44,755 bases of DNA from Streptomyces albicerus (GTDB taxonomy: Bacteria; Actinomycetota; Actinomycetes; Streptomycetales; Streptomycetaceae), in contig NZ_VWMY01000034.1 of the NCBI RefSeq assembly GCF_008905045.1, forward strand, positions 1-44,755, written 5' to 3'. Of this stretch, positions 32,263 through 41,000 are shown piece after piece (the first letter of the stretch is position 1; the number at the start of each line of letters is the position of its first letter). Both the position numbers and the translations under genes were made by a program. The notes beneath the pieces were generated by a model. The model was not told where the DNA came from and did not search any database. It saw only the letters and a list, made by a program, of their open reading frames with translations.

Positions 32263-35200
32263 TCAGACGTTGCGGCGGTACTGGCCACCGACCTCGAAGA
32301 AGGCCTCGGTGATCTGCTCGAGCGAGCAGACCCGGGCGGCGTCCATGAGGACGGCGAAGACGTTGTGGCCGTTGACCGCCGCGTCCTTGAGGGCGGCCAG
32401 GGCGGTGTGCGCCTCGTCCCGGTGGCCGGTCTGGTAGTCCCGCACGCGCTCCAGCTGCGACTGCTTCTCCTCCTCGGTGGCGCGGGCCAGCTCGATGACG
32501 CCGGGCTCGGCGGTGTCCGCGTGCGGGTTGCGGAAGGTGTTGACGCCGATGATCGGCAGGGTGCCGTCGTGCTTGCGCTGCTCGTAGAGCATCGACTCGT
32601 CCTGGATACGGCCGCGTTGGTAGCCGGTCTCCATGGCGCCGAGCACGCCGCCGCGTTCGCTGATCCGCTCGAACTCGCTGAGCACGGCCTCCTCCACAAG
32701 GTCGGTGAGTTGGTCGATGATGAACGAGCCCTGCAGCGGGTTCTCGTTCATGGCCAGGCCCCACTCCCGGTTGATGATCAGCTGGATGGCCAGGGCCCGG
32801 CGCACCGACTCCTCGGTGGGGGTGGTCACCGCTTCGTCGTAGGCGTTGGTGTGCAGGCTGTTGCAGTTGTCGTAGATCGCGATCAGCGCCTGGAGCGACG
32901 TACGGATGTCGTTGAAGTCCATCTCCTGGGCGTGCAGGGAGCGTCCGGAGGTCTGGACGTGGTACTTCAGCTTCTGGGACCGCTCATTGGCGCCGTACTT
33001 CTCCTTCATCGCCACGGCCCAGATGCGGCGGGCGACCCGGCCGAGCACGGAGTACTCGGGGTCCATGCCGTTGGAGAAGAAGAACGACAGGTTCGGGGCG
33101 AAGTCGTCGATGTCCATGCCGCGGGCCAGGTAGGCCTCGACGTAGGTGAAGCCGTTGGCCAGGGTGAAGGCGAGCTGGCTGATGGGGTTCGCCCCGGCCT
33201 CGGCGATGTGGTAGCCGGAGATGGACACCGAGTAGAAGTTGCGGACCTTGTGCGCGATGAACCACTCCTGGATGTCCGCCATCATCCGCAGGGAGAACTC
33301 GGTGGAGAACAGGCAGGTGTTCTGGCCCTGGTCCTCCTTGAGGATGTCGGCCTGCACCGTGCCGCGCACGTTCGCCAGCGCGTACGCCCGCAGCTCGGCC
33401 ACCTCGTCGGGCGACGGGTCGCGGCCGTCGGCGGCGCGGAACCTTTCGACCTGCTGGTCGACGACGGTGTTGAGGAAGAACGCCAGGATGGCCGGCGCGG
33501 GCCCGTTGATCGTCATGGAGACCGACGTCGTCGGCGCGACCAGGTCGAAGCCGTCGTAGAGCGCCTTCATGTCCCCCAGCGTCGCCACGGACACTCCCGA
33601 GGTGCCGACCTTCCCGTAGATGTCGGGACGCTCGTCCGGGTCACGGCCGTAGAGGGTGACCGAGTCGAAGGCGGTGGACAGACGGGTGGCCGGCTGGCCT
33701 TCGGAGAGCAGCTTGAACCGCCGGTTGGTGCGGAACGGATCGCCCTCACCGGCGAACATCCGCGCCGGGTCCTCGCCGTCGCGCTTGAAGGGGAACACCC
33801 CGGCCGTGAACGGGAAGTAGCCGGGCAGGTTCTCCCGACGCCAGAACCGCACCAACTCCCCGTGCTCACTGAACGCCGGCAGCGCCACGCGGGGCACCTT
33901 GTTGCCCGACAGCGACTCGCGAGTCAGCTTGGTACGGATCTCCCTGTCCCGGACCTTCACGACCTGCTCGTCGCCGGAGTACGAGGCCACGACGGCGGGC
34001 CAGTTCTCGATCTGCTGCCTGACGTCGTGCGGGAGCTGCGTACGGGCGTCCTCCAGCAGCGACGACACGTTCCCGGCGTCGGAGCCGGCCGCGACGAGCT
34101 CGCCCTGGACCGCGTCCAGCCGCTGCACCCGCCGGGCCGCCTCGGCCAGCCGCTCGGTCTCGGTGTGGTAGGTGCGGATCGTCTCGGTGATCTCTGCGAG
34201 GTAGCGCACCCGGTCCGCGGGCACCACCTGCCGGATACCGGAGGAGTGGCGTACATCGACGGGCGCCAACGTGCCCTCGGAAAGCGTCAGCCCCTTTTCG
34301 CCCAGGGCCGTCTGCACGTACTGGTAGAGCGCGGTGACACCGTCGTCGTTGAACGTGGCCGCCGAGGTGCCGAATACGGGCATGTCCTCGGGTTTCATAC
34401 CGAACGCCTCGCGGTTGCGGACCAGTTGGCGGCCCACGTCGCGCAGCGCGTCCTTGGCGCCGCGCCGCTCGAACTTGTTGATCGCCACGACGTCGGCGAA
34501 GTCGAGCATGTCGATCTTCTCCAGCTGCGAGGCGGCGCCGAACTCCGGCGTCATCACGTACAACGAGGTGTCGACGAACGGCACGATCGCCGCGTCGCCC
34601 TGGCCGATGCCCGGCGTCTCCACGATCACCAGGTCGAATCCGGCGGCCTTCACCACGTCGATAACGTCGGACAGGTGCTCGGGCAGCTCGCGGCTGCCGC
34701 GGGTGGCCAGGCTCCGGAAGAACACCCGGTTCCCGTCGAGGGAGTTCATGCGGATCCGGTCACCGAGCAGCGCACCGCCACCGCGGCGGCGGGTCGGGTC
34801 GACCGCGATCACCGCGATGCGCAGCTTGTCCTGCTGGTCCATGCGGAACCGGCGCACCAACTCGTCGGTCAGTGACGACTTCCCCGAGCCGCCGGTGCCG
34901 GTGATGCCGAGCACCGGCGTGGCCCGGGCCGTAGCGGCGGCGCGCAGCTGTGCCCCGAGGTCCGCGGGCAGCTTGCCGAGTTCCGCACCGGTGATGGCGC
35001 GGGCGATCGCGAACCGGTCGCCGGCGAGGACGGCGGCCGCGTCGGTCGGCTTGCCGTCCCAGAGGTCGAAGTCGCAGTCCTGCACCACGGAGTTGACCAT
35101 CCCGGCGAGGCCCATCCGCTGGCCGTCCTCCGGGGAGAAGATGGTCACTCCGCTGTTGCGCAGCCTGGCTATCTCCTCGGGCACGATGACGCCGCCTCCG

Positions 35201-35493
35201 CCGCCCACCACACGAATGTGCTCGGCTCCCTGCTGTCGCAGCGACTCGACCAGGTACTCGAAGTACTCGACGTGTCCGCCCTGGTAGGAGGAGACCGCCA
35301 CACCGTGTGCGTCCTCCTCGAGCGCCGCGTCCACGACCTCCTGCACCGACCGGTTGTGTCCGAGGTGGATCACCTCGGCACCCTGGGACTGGAAGATCCG
35401 TCGCATGATGTTGATCGATGCGTCGTGCCCGTCGAACAGGGCCGACGCGGTGACCAGACGGACAGGGTGCACGGGACGGTGCAGATCGCTCAT
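32263..35493 (-). CDS. icmF: Fused isobutyryl-CoA mutase (IcmF)
   Basis: A 1076-residue adenosylcobalamin enzyme. Domain order: B12-binding (about 10-145) with DGHDASINIMRR (His23 as lower ligand), VAVSSYQGGH and RVVGGGGG; MeaB-type GTPase chaperone (about 150-430) with Walker A GITGTGGSGKSS, VDPTRRRGGGALLGDRIRM and IVETPGIGQGD; then the TIM-barrel mutase (about 560-1076) with YPFTAGVFPF, GTVQADILKEDQGQNTCLF and SVSISGYHIAEAGANPI. Where methylmalonyl-CoA mutases have an Arg that binds the substrate carboxylate (about M-V-R-N-T), this protein has G-Q-N-T (Gln near 720), in line with isobutyryl-CoA/n-butyryl-CoA specificity. ATG at 35493 follows GGAAGG. The 18-bp palindrome at 35537-35554 overlaps its promoter. 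It is the complete fused type; no separate small subunit is needed. Confidence 0.95.
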   Translation of the reverse strand: MSDLHRPVHPVRLVTASALFDGHDASINIMRRIFQSQGAEVIHLGHNRSVQEVVDAALEEDAHGVAVSSYQGGHVEYFEYLVESLRQQGAEHIRVVGGGGGVIVPEEIARLRNSGVTIFSPEDGQRMGLAGMVNSVVQDCDFDLWDGKPTDAAAVLAGDRFAIARAITGAELGKLPADLGAQLRAAATARATPVLGITGTGGSGKSSLTDELVRRFRMDQQDKLRIAVIAVDPTRRRGGGALLGDRIRMNSLDGNRVFFRSLATRGSRELPEHLSDVIDVVKAAGFDLVIVETPGIGQGDAAIVPFVDTSLYVMTPEFGAASQLEKIDMLDFADVVAINKFERRGAKDALRDVGRQLVRNREAFGMKPEDMPVFGTSAATFNDDGVTALYQYVQTALGEKGLTLSEGTLAPVDVRHSSGIRQVVPADRVRYLAEITETIRTYHTETERLAEAARRVQRLDAVQGELVAAGSDAGNVSSLLEDARTQLPHDVRQQIENWPAVVASYSGDEQVVKVRDREIRTKLTRESLSGNKVPRVALPAFSEHGELVRFWRRENLPGYFPFTAGVFPFKRDGEDPARMFAGEGDPFRTNRRFKLLSEGQPATRLSTAFDSVTLYGRDPDERPDIYGKVGTSGVSVATLGDMKALYDGFDLVAPTTSVSMTINGPAPAILAFFLNTVVDQQVERFRAADGRDPSPDEVAELRAYALANVRGTVQADILKEDQGQNTCLFSTEFSLRMMADIQEWFIAHKVRNFYSVSISGYHIAEAGANPISQLAFTLANGFTYVEAYLARGMDIDDFAPNLSFFFSNGMDPEYSVLGRVARRIWAVAMKEKYGANERSQKLKYHVQTSGRSLHAQEMDFNDIRTSLQALIAIYDNCNSLHTNAYDEAVTTPTEESVRRALAIQLIINREWGLAMNENPLQGSFIIDQLTDLVEEAVLSEFERISERGGVLGAMETGYQRGRIQDESMLYEQRKHDGTLPIIGVNTFRNPHADTAEPGVIELARATEEEKQSQLERVRDYQTGHRDEAHTALAALKDAAVNGHNVFAVLMDAARVCSLEQITEAFFEVGGQYRRNV

Positions 35494-35536
35494 GGGGGCC
35501 TTCCCAGGCAGATCAGGGGAATGCTGGCTCCAGAGA

Positions 35537-35554
35537 TACTAGGACGTCCTAGTA
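35537..35554. promoter_or_regulatory. 18-bp perfect palindrome over the icmF promoter
   Basis: TACTAGGACGTCCTAGTA is identical on both strands. On the minus strand TAGTAT (35536-35541) is a good -10 element at the edge of the palindrome, so a dimeric repressor here would block icmF transcription. The arrangement suits a TetR-family protein. Confidence 0.65.
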
Positions 35555-35771
35555 AATTGCAGGAGGTGATGACGGTGTGAGCAGAAGCACAGGGAGGCGT
35601 ACACGGTCCCGATATTCGAGGGCTTGCCCGCCGGAGCGGCCGACTGACCGTCCATCAGGCCATTGCACTCCCCCAGCCACCACCGGAACTCATCGCACAG
35701 TCGGCGGACCAACTCGGCACGACTGCACCGCCCCCGGGAGGACCCGACGACAGAGACCCCGAACGACCATT

Positions 35772-35798
35772 GCATGATCATGCGTGAAGATGCATACT
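35772..35798. promoter_or_regulatory. ARG-box-like operator and -10 of argG
   Basis: GCATGATCATGC (35772-35783) is a perfect palindrome, followed by a second TGCAT at 35791-35795. The two AT-containing blocks resemble the paired half-sites of ArgR ARG boxes in actinomycetes. CATACT (35793-35798) is placed to act as -10. ArgR-arginine binding would cover the promoter. Confidence 0.5.
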
Positions 35799-35804
35799 CT
35801 TCCT

Positions 35805-37250
35805 ATGTCTAAGGTCCTCACCTCCCTTCCCGTCGGCGAGCGCGTCGGCATCGCCTTCTCGGGCGGCCTCGACACCTCGGTCGCGGTCGCGTGGATGCGC
35901 GACAAGGGCGCCGTCCCGTGCACCTACACCGCCGACATCGGCCAGTACGACGAGCCGGACATCGCCTCGGTGCCCGGCCGCGCGAAGACCTACGGCGCCG
36001 AGATCGCGCGCCTGGTCGACTGCCGCGCGGCGCTGGTCGAAGAGGGCCTGGCCGCGCTCACCTGCGGGGCGTTCCACATCCGCTCGGGCGGGCGCGCCTA
36101 CTTCAACACCACGCCGCTCGGCCGCGCCGTCACCGGCACCCTGCTGGTCCGGGCGATGCTCGAGGACAACGTACAGATCTGGGGCGACGGCTCGACCTTC
36201 AAGGGCAACGACATCGAGCGGTTCTACCGCTACGGCCTGCTCGCCAACCCGCACCTGCGGATCTACAAGCCCTGGCTGGACGCGGACTTCGTGACCGAGC
36301 TCGGTGGCCGCAAGGAAATGTCGGAGTGGCTGCTCGCCCACGGCCTGCCCTACCGCGACAGCGCGGAGAAGGCGTACTCCACGGACGCCAATATCTGGGG
36401 CGCCACCCACGAGGCCAAGACCCTGGAGCACCTGGACACCGGTGTGGAGACCGTGGAGCCGATCATGGGCGTGCGGTTCTGGGACCCGTCGGTCGAGATC
36501 CTCACCGAGGACGTGACGATCGGGTTCGACCAGGGCCGCCCGGTGACGATCAACGGCAAAGAGTTCGCCTCCCCCGTCGACCTGGTGATGGAGGCCAACG
36601 CCATCGGCGGCCGCCACGGCATGGGCATGTCGGACCAGATCGAGAACCGGATCATCGAGGCCAAGAGCCGCGGCATCTACGAGGCGCCCGGCATGGCCCT
36701 GCTGCACGCGGCGTACGAGCGCCTCGTCAACGCGATCCACAACGAGGACACCCTCGCCCAGTACCACAACGAGGGACGGCGCCTGGGCCGGCTGATGTAC
36801 GAGGGCCGCTGGCTCGACCCGCAGGCGCTGATGGTGCGTGAGGCGCTGCAGCGCTGGGTCGGCGCGGCCGTCACCGGCGAGGTGACGCTGCGGCTGCGGC
36901 GCGGCGAGGACTACTCGATCCTCGACACCACGGGCCCGGCGTTCAGCTACCACCCGGACAAGCTGTCCATGGAGCGCACCGAGGACTCCGCGTTCGGCCC
37001 GGTGGACCGGATCGGCCAGCTCACCATGCGCAACCTCGACATCGCCGACTCGCGCGCCAAGCTGGAGCAGTACGCCGGGCTCGGCCTGATCGGCACCGCC
37101 CATCCCGCCATCGGTGCCGCCCAGGCGGCCGCGACCGGGCTGATCGGCACCATGCCGGAGGGCGGCGCCGAGGCCATCGCCTCCCGCGGCGAGGTCTCCG
37201 ACGACGACGAGATGCTGGACCGCGCCGCGATGGAGTTCGGCACGGACTGA
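35805..37250 (+). CDS. argG: Argininosuccinate synthase (long, E. coli-like type)
   Basis: A 481-residue enzyme joining citrulline and aspartate with ATP in arginine synthesis. Motifs are the PP-loop AFSGGLDTSVAV near the N-terminus, TYTADIGQYDEPDI, the middle GDGSTFKGNDIERFYRYG and WDPSVEILTEDVTIGF, and the conserved NAIGGRHGMGMSDQIENRII. Its length and TADIGQ motif match the type II ArgG rather than the about 400-residue type I. ATG at 35805 (MSKVLTSLPVGER) fits family N-termini; GTG at 35784 and ATG at 35790 are in frame but fall in the operator. No ribosome site precedes 35805 and a -10 like CATACT ends seven bases upstream, so the transcript may be leaderless. Confidence 0.95.
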   Translation: MSKVLTSLPVGERVGIAFSGGLDTSVAVAWMRDKGAVPCTYTADIGQYDEPDIASVPGRAKTYGAEIARLVDCRAALVEEGLAALTCGAFHIRSGGRAYFNTTPLGRAVTGTLLVRAMLEDNVQIWGDGSTFKGNDIERFYRYGLLANPHLRIYKPWLDADFVTELGGRKEMSEWLLAHGLPYRDSAEKAYSTDANIWGATHEAKTLEHLDTGVETVEPIMGVRFWDPSVEILTEDVTIGFDQGRPVTINGKEFASPVDLVMEANAIGGRHGMGMSDQIENRIIEAKSRGIYEAPGMALLHAAYERLVNAIHNEDTLAQYHNEGRRLGRLMYEGRWLDPQALMVREALQRWVGAAVTGEVTLRLRRGEDYSILDTTGPAFSYHPDKLSMERTEDSAFGPVDRIGQLTMRNLDIADSRAKLEQYAGLGLIGTAHPAIGAAQAAATGLIGTMPEGGAEAIASRGEVSDDDEMLDRAAMEFGTD

Positions 37251-37643
37251 CCGGCTCCGCCGGGCGGAAGACTCGGCGCACCCCTGAGTGGATGCAGCAC
37301 AGAAAGGGCCGGCTCGGCGCCGACGGTGTCGAACCGGCCTTTCCCGTTATCCAGGGCCGGTGGGCCGTGGGGGGGACGGGAACGTTGACGGAGCGAGGTG
37401 TGCCCGCCAGCTCCTGCGTACGGCCAAGTCAAGCCGGGCGCCTTTCCACCGCCGCGCACCGCATGAATGGGCGACCAGGCCGATGACGAGCCGCCGGCTG
37501 AGCAGGGAGAGATGAACCCCGGCAAGTCGCGACAGTACCCGGCCGTGACCATCCCGGCCGGGTACACACGTCCCGCTCAGGGCTCGGTGCGTACGGCCCC
37601 AGCCGGGCGCCGGTAGGGCGTGCAGGACGGTGGCGCGCGACCG
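37251..37643. other. Intergenic region after argG
   Basis: Apart from the terminator hairpin I see no gene or RNA here. Confidence 0.4.
37303..37343 (+). terminator. Hairpin downstream of argG
   Basis: AAAGGGCCGG (37303-37312) can pair with CCGGCCTTT (37334-37342) with one bulge, and GGCGCC inside the loop can extend it. It lies 53 bases after the argG stop and is the likely terminator. Confidence 0.5.
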
Positions 37644-37793
37644 TCAGTCGGCATCGTCGAGGACCTTGCGCAGCTTGCGCGCGAAGGCCTCAGGCTGCCC
37701 GGCACAGCCGAATTCGCCCCCGAGGAAGCCGCCGTGGTGGCTCGGGAACACCGTCGCCAGAGGGACGCCGCCGCGGGCGTCGAGCGGACCATC
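37644..37793 (-). pseudogene. C-terminal remnant of an alpha/beta-hydrolase
   Basis: The minus-strand frame ending in TGA at 37644 reads DGPLDARGGVPLATVFPSHH, GGFLGGEFGCAGQPEAFARK and LRKVLDDAD. The pattern V-F-P-S-H-H-G-G-F-L-G-G-E-F is the closing segment, with the catalytic His, of a common actinobacterial alpha/beta-hydrolase group. Everything before it is missing; a longer open frame on the opposite strand is regarded as shadow. Confidence 0.55.
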
Positions 37794-37951
37794 CGCACGT
37801 ACCCCGACACGGCCACCGCTGCCGGCTCCGACGCGCCCTGCCGCACACGGACCAGGGTCCCCGCCGACCTCGCCGCCGCCTCCCTCACCGCCAGGGACCG
37901 CGGCTGACTCTCAGGAACGGGGTGTCGTGGGCAGCCTCACGCTGGCCACGA

Positions 37952-37981
37952 TTGCGGGGGGATCGGGTGAAAACGTAGCTT
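37952..37981 (+). promoter_or_regulatory. Candidate promoter of the STAND-WD40 gene
   Basis: TTGCGG (37952-37957) and TAGCTT (37976-37981) are 18 bases apart, giving a start near 37988 and a leader of about 38 bases before the GTG at 38026. Confidence 0.45.
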
Positions 37982-38025
37982 GAACGCCTGGCCGTTCGGG
38001 TCGATGCATGTGAAAGGTGCTCCCG

Positions 38026-41000
38026 GTGGGACGACGTGAGAAGCCGGTCGACCCCGGCGCCGGTCCCATACAGCGGCTCGCACACGATCTGCGCGTCCTC
38101 AGGGAGAAGGCCGGTAAGCCGCCGTACCGGGAGATGGCCGAGCGGGCGGGCTACTCCATCACCGCGATGTCCCAGGCGGCGGCCGGTGATCAGCTGCCTT
38201 CCCTTGCGGTGGTGCGGGCGTACGCCGAGGCGCTGGATGCCGACCCGGACGAGTGGGAACGGCGCTGGCGGGAGGCGGACGCCCAGGTCCGGGCGCCCGC
38301 GCCGGACGAGAGGCCGCCGTACCGGGGGCTGGCCCGTTTCGAACCGGACGACAGCGATCTGTTCTTCGGCCGGGAGACGCTCGTCACCGAACTGGTGGAG
38401 TTGGTGCGTGAGCACCGCTTCGCGGCGGTGTTCGGGCCGTCCGGCAGCGGCAAGTCGTCGCTGCTGCGGGCGGGACTGATTCCGAGGCTGCGGCAGGCGG
38501 CCGGGGCGGAGCGGCCGGCGGTGATCCGTGTGCTCACCCCGGGTGAGCGGCCCGCGCGTACGCACGAGAAGGCGCTCGTCCCGCGGGACGGCGACGGGGA
38601 AACCTGGGTGATCATCGATCAGTTCGAGGAACTGTTCACCCTGTGCCACGACCGCAAGGAACGCGACCGGTTCCTGGACCTGCTGCTCGCCGCCCGGCGG
38701 CCGGAGAGCCGACTGCGCGTGGTGATCGCGGTCCGTGGCGACTTCTACGGGCACTGCGCCGGCCACCGTGAGCTGGCCGAGGCCGTCTCCCGGGCCAATC
38801 TGCTGGTCGGGCCGATGACTCCGGACGAGCTGCGCGAGGTGATCACCGGCCCGGCCACCTCCGCCGGTCTGAACGTGGAACGTGCTCTCACCGCCGAGAT
38901 CATCGGCGAGGTCGTCGACCAGCCGGGCGCGCTGCCCATGCTCTCCCACGCACTGCTGGAGACCTGGCGCCGCCGCCGCGGCCGGTTGCTGACTCTGGCT
39001 GCGTACAAGGAGACAGGCGGTGTACGTGGCGCGATCGCCGGCACCGCGGAGCAGGTGTACGGCGGGCTGTCGGCGGAGCAGGGGCGTATCGCCCGGCGCA
39101 TCCTGCTGCGGCTGATCGCTCCCGGATGGGGGTACACCCGCTCGGGCGAGGTCGAGAGTGGGGGAGGCACGGCCGACACCCGTCGCCCGGCGTCCCGGGC
39201 CGAACTCGGCAGCGATGCGCGGGATGTGCTGGAACGTCTCGTCGTCTCCCGTCTGGTCACCCTGGACGGCGACACGGTGGAGCTTGCGCACGAGGCGCTG
39301 ATCACCGGCTGGCCGCGCCTCGCCGGCTGGATCGAGGAGGGCCGGGACCGACTGCGCGCGCAGCGTCGGCTCGGCGAGGCGGCTCGCGTCTGGGAGGAGC
39401 TGGAACGCGACCCCGGGGCGCTCTACCGAGGTACACGGCTGGCCCGGGCCGAGGAGCTGTTCGCGTGGCAGCCGGACGACGGCCTCACGCGGCCGGAGCA
39501 GCCGAACGACGACGCCACCCGACACGGGCACCGGAACGACGATCTCGCCCGCGAGCCGAACCAAGGCCTCATCAGGGTGCAGAACCAAGAGTTCACCCGG
39601 CAGCCCGACGACGACCTCACTCCGCTGGAGCGGGCCTTCCTCACCGCTTCCCTCGCAGCCCGGGACGCCGAGCGGGAGGCCGAGACCCGCACCGCACGAC
39701 GGACGCGGTCCCTGGCCGTAGGTCTGTCCGTGTTCCTCGTCCTGGCGCTGGCCGCCGGCCTGATCGCCTGGCAGCGTGACCGGGTGAGTGAGGAAGAAGC
39801 CGCCAAGGCCGCCGCCCGCCGCCTGGCCAACGTGGCCGACAGCCTGCGCACCACCGACCCCCGTACCGCCGCCTTGCTCGGCGTCGCGGCGTGGAAGATC
39901 GCCCCGCTCACCGAGTCCCGCTCGGCACTGCTGGGAGCTCTGGCGCAACCGGAGCGCGATGCCTTCACCGACCCCCTGGCCGGGAAGGGCGTCCGGCGTT
40001 TCCTCGCCGATGGTGGCCGGACCCTGCTCAGTGTCGACGGCACCACGGTGACCGCCCGGAACGTGGCCGACCACAAGGTCACCGCCGCCCACCGCCTGCC
40101 GAGCGGTACGGAGGTGGGCGATGTCGGGCCCGACTCCCGGTTCCTCGACGTCATCGGGCCGGACGGGGCCGAAGAGCTGTGGAACCTTCCGCAGGGCAGG
40201 TCCGCCGCCGAGTTGGGCGACGCTTCGCTGGAGGCCAGCGCGTCCGACGGGAGCACGTACCTCACCGGGCCCCCGGACGGCCCGGGTACGGTCCGGCTGC
40301 ACCGTACGGAGGACGGCAAGGCCCTCTTCACCACCGGCCTCACGCGCACGCTCTCCACGGCGGCCGTCGGCCCCGGCGGGCGTCTGCTCGCGCTGTGTCC
40401 CGCCGAAGGGCCGCTCGAGCTGTGGGACACCGCGGACGGCAAGCAACTGCCGGGAGACTGGGAGAAAGCGGACAAGACCCTGTGCGGCACCGGCTCCGGC
40501 GCGGACAACGGCCCGCGCCTGCTGCGGTTCAGCGCGGACGGCCGACGGCTGGCCGCCGCCTACAGCACGGACGCCCGGATCTGGGACGTCCGCAGTGGAC
40601 GCGCGCTCGCCGAGTTCGCCAGTGGCGGGATCACCGGCTTCACCCAGGCCGCTCTCTCCCCCGACGGCGAGTTCCTGGCCACCGCGGACGATCACGAACT
40701 CTCCGTATGGCGACTGGCCAACGGCGGCACACAGGTCTTTGACCGACCGCTCTCGAAGGATGCGGCCACCGGGCTGACCTGGGACCCGGGCAAGCCTCGG
40801 CTCCTGCGCTACCTCGACAGCGCCACGGTCCACACCTTCGACCTGACCGACCGTCTCAGCCCGCGGTGGCAGAGCACTCCGGCCGACGCGAGCGTGCTCA
40901 GTCCGGACGGCGCCGCCCTGGCCACCGTCACCCGGTCCGGCGGCGGCTACCGTTTCGAGCTGCGTTCCTCGCGGACGGGCGCGGTCCTCGCCCGCGCGAA

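Larger units (their letters stand above)
35494..35804. other. Divergent intergenic region icmF-argG
   Basis: This 311-base region holds both operators listed and no gene. The open minus-strand frames here have no ribosome site and run through the operators. Confidence 0.6.

Noticed and set aside
31141..34875. A 1244-codon plus-strand open frame opposite hbd and icmF
   Set aside because: Its first 30 codons are the TetR scrap. The rest is antisense of two strongly recognised enzymes and is Val/Gly/Asp-rich without motifs.
35778..37103. A 441-codon minus-strand open frame opposite argG
   Set aside because: Mirror of argG with typical Val/Asp/His-rich shadow composition.
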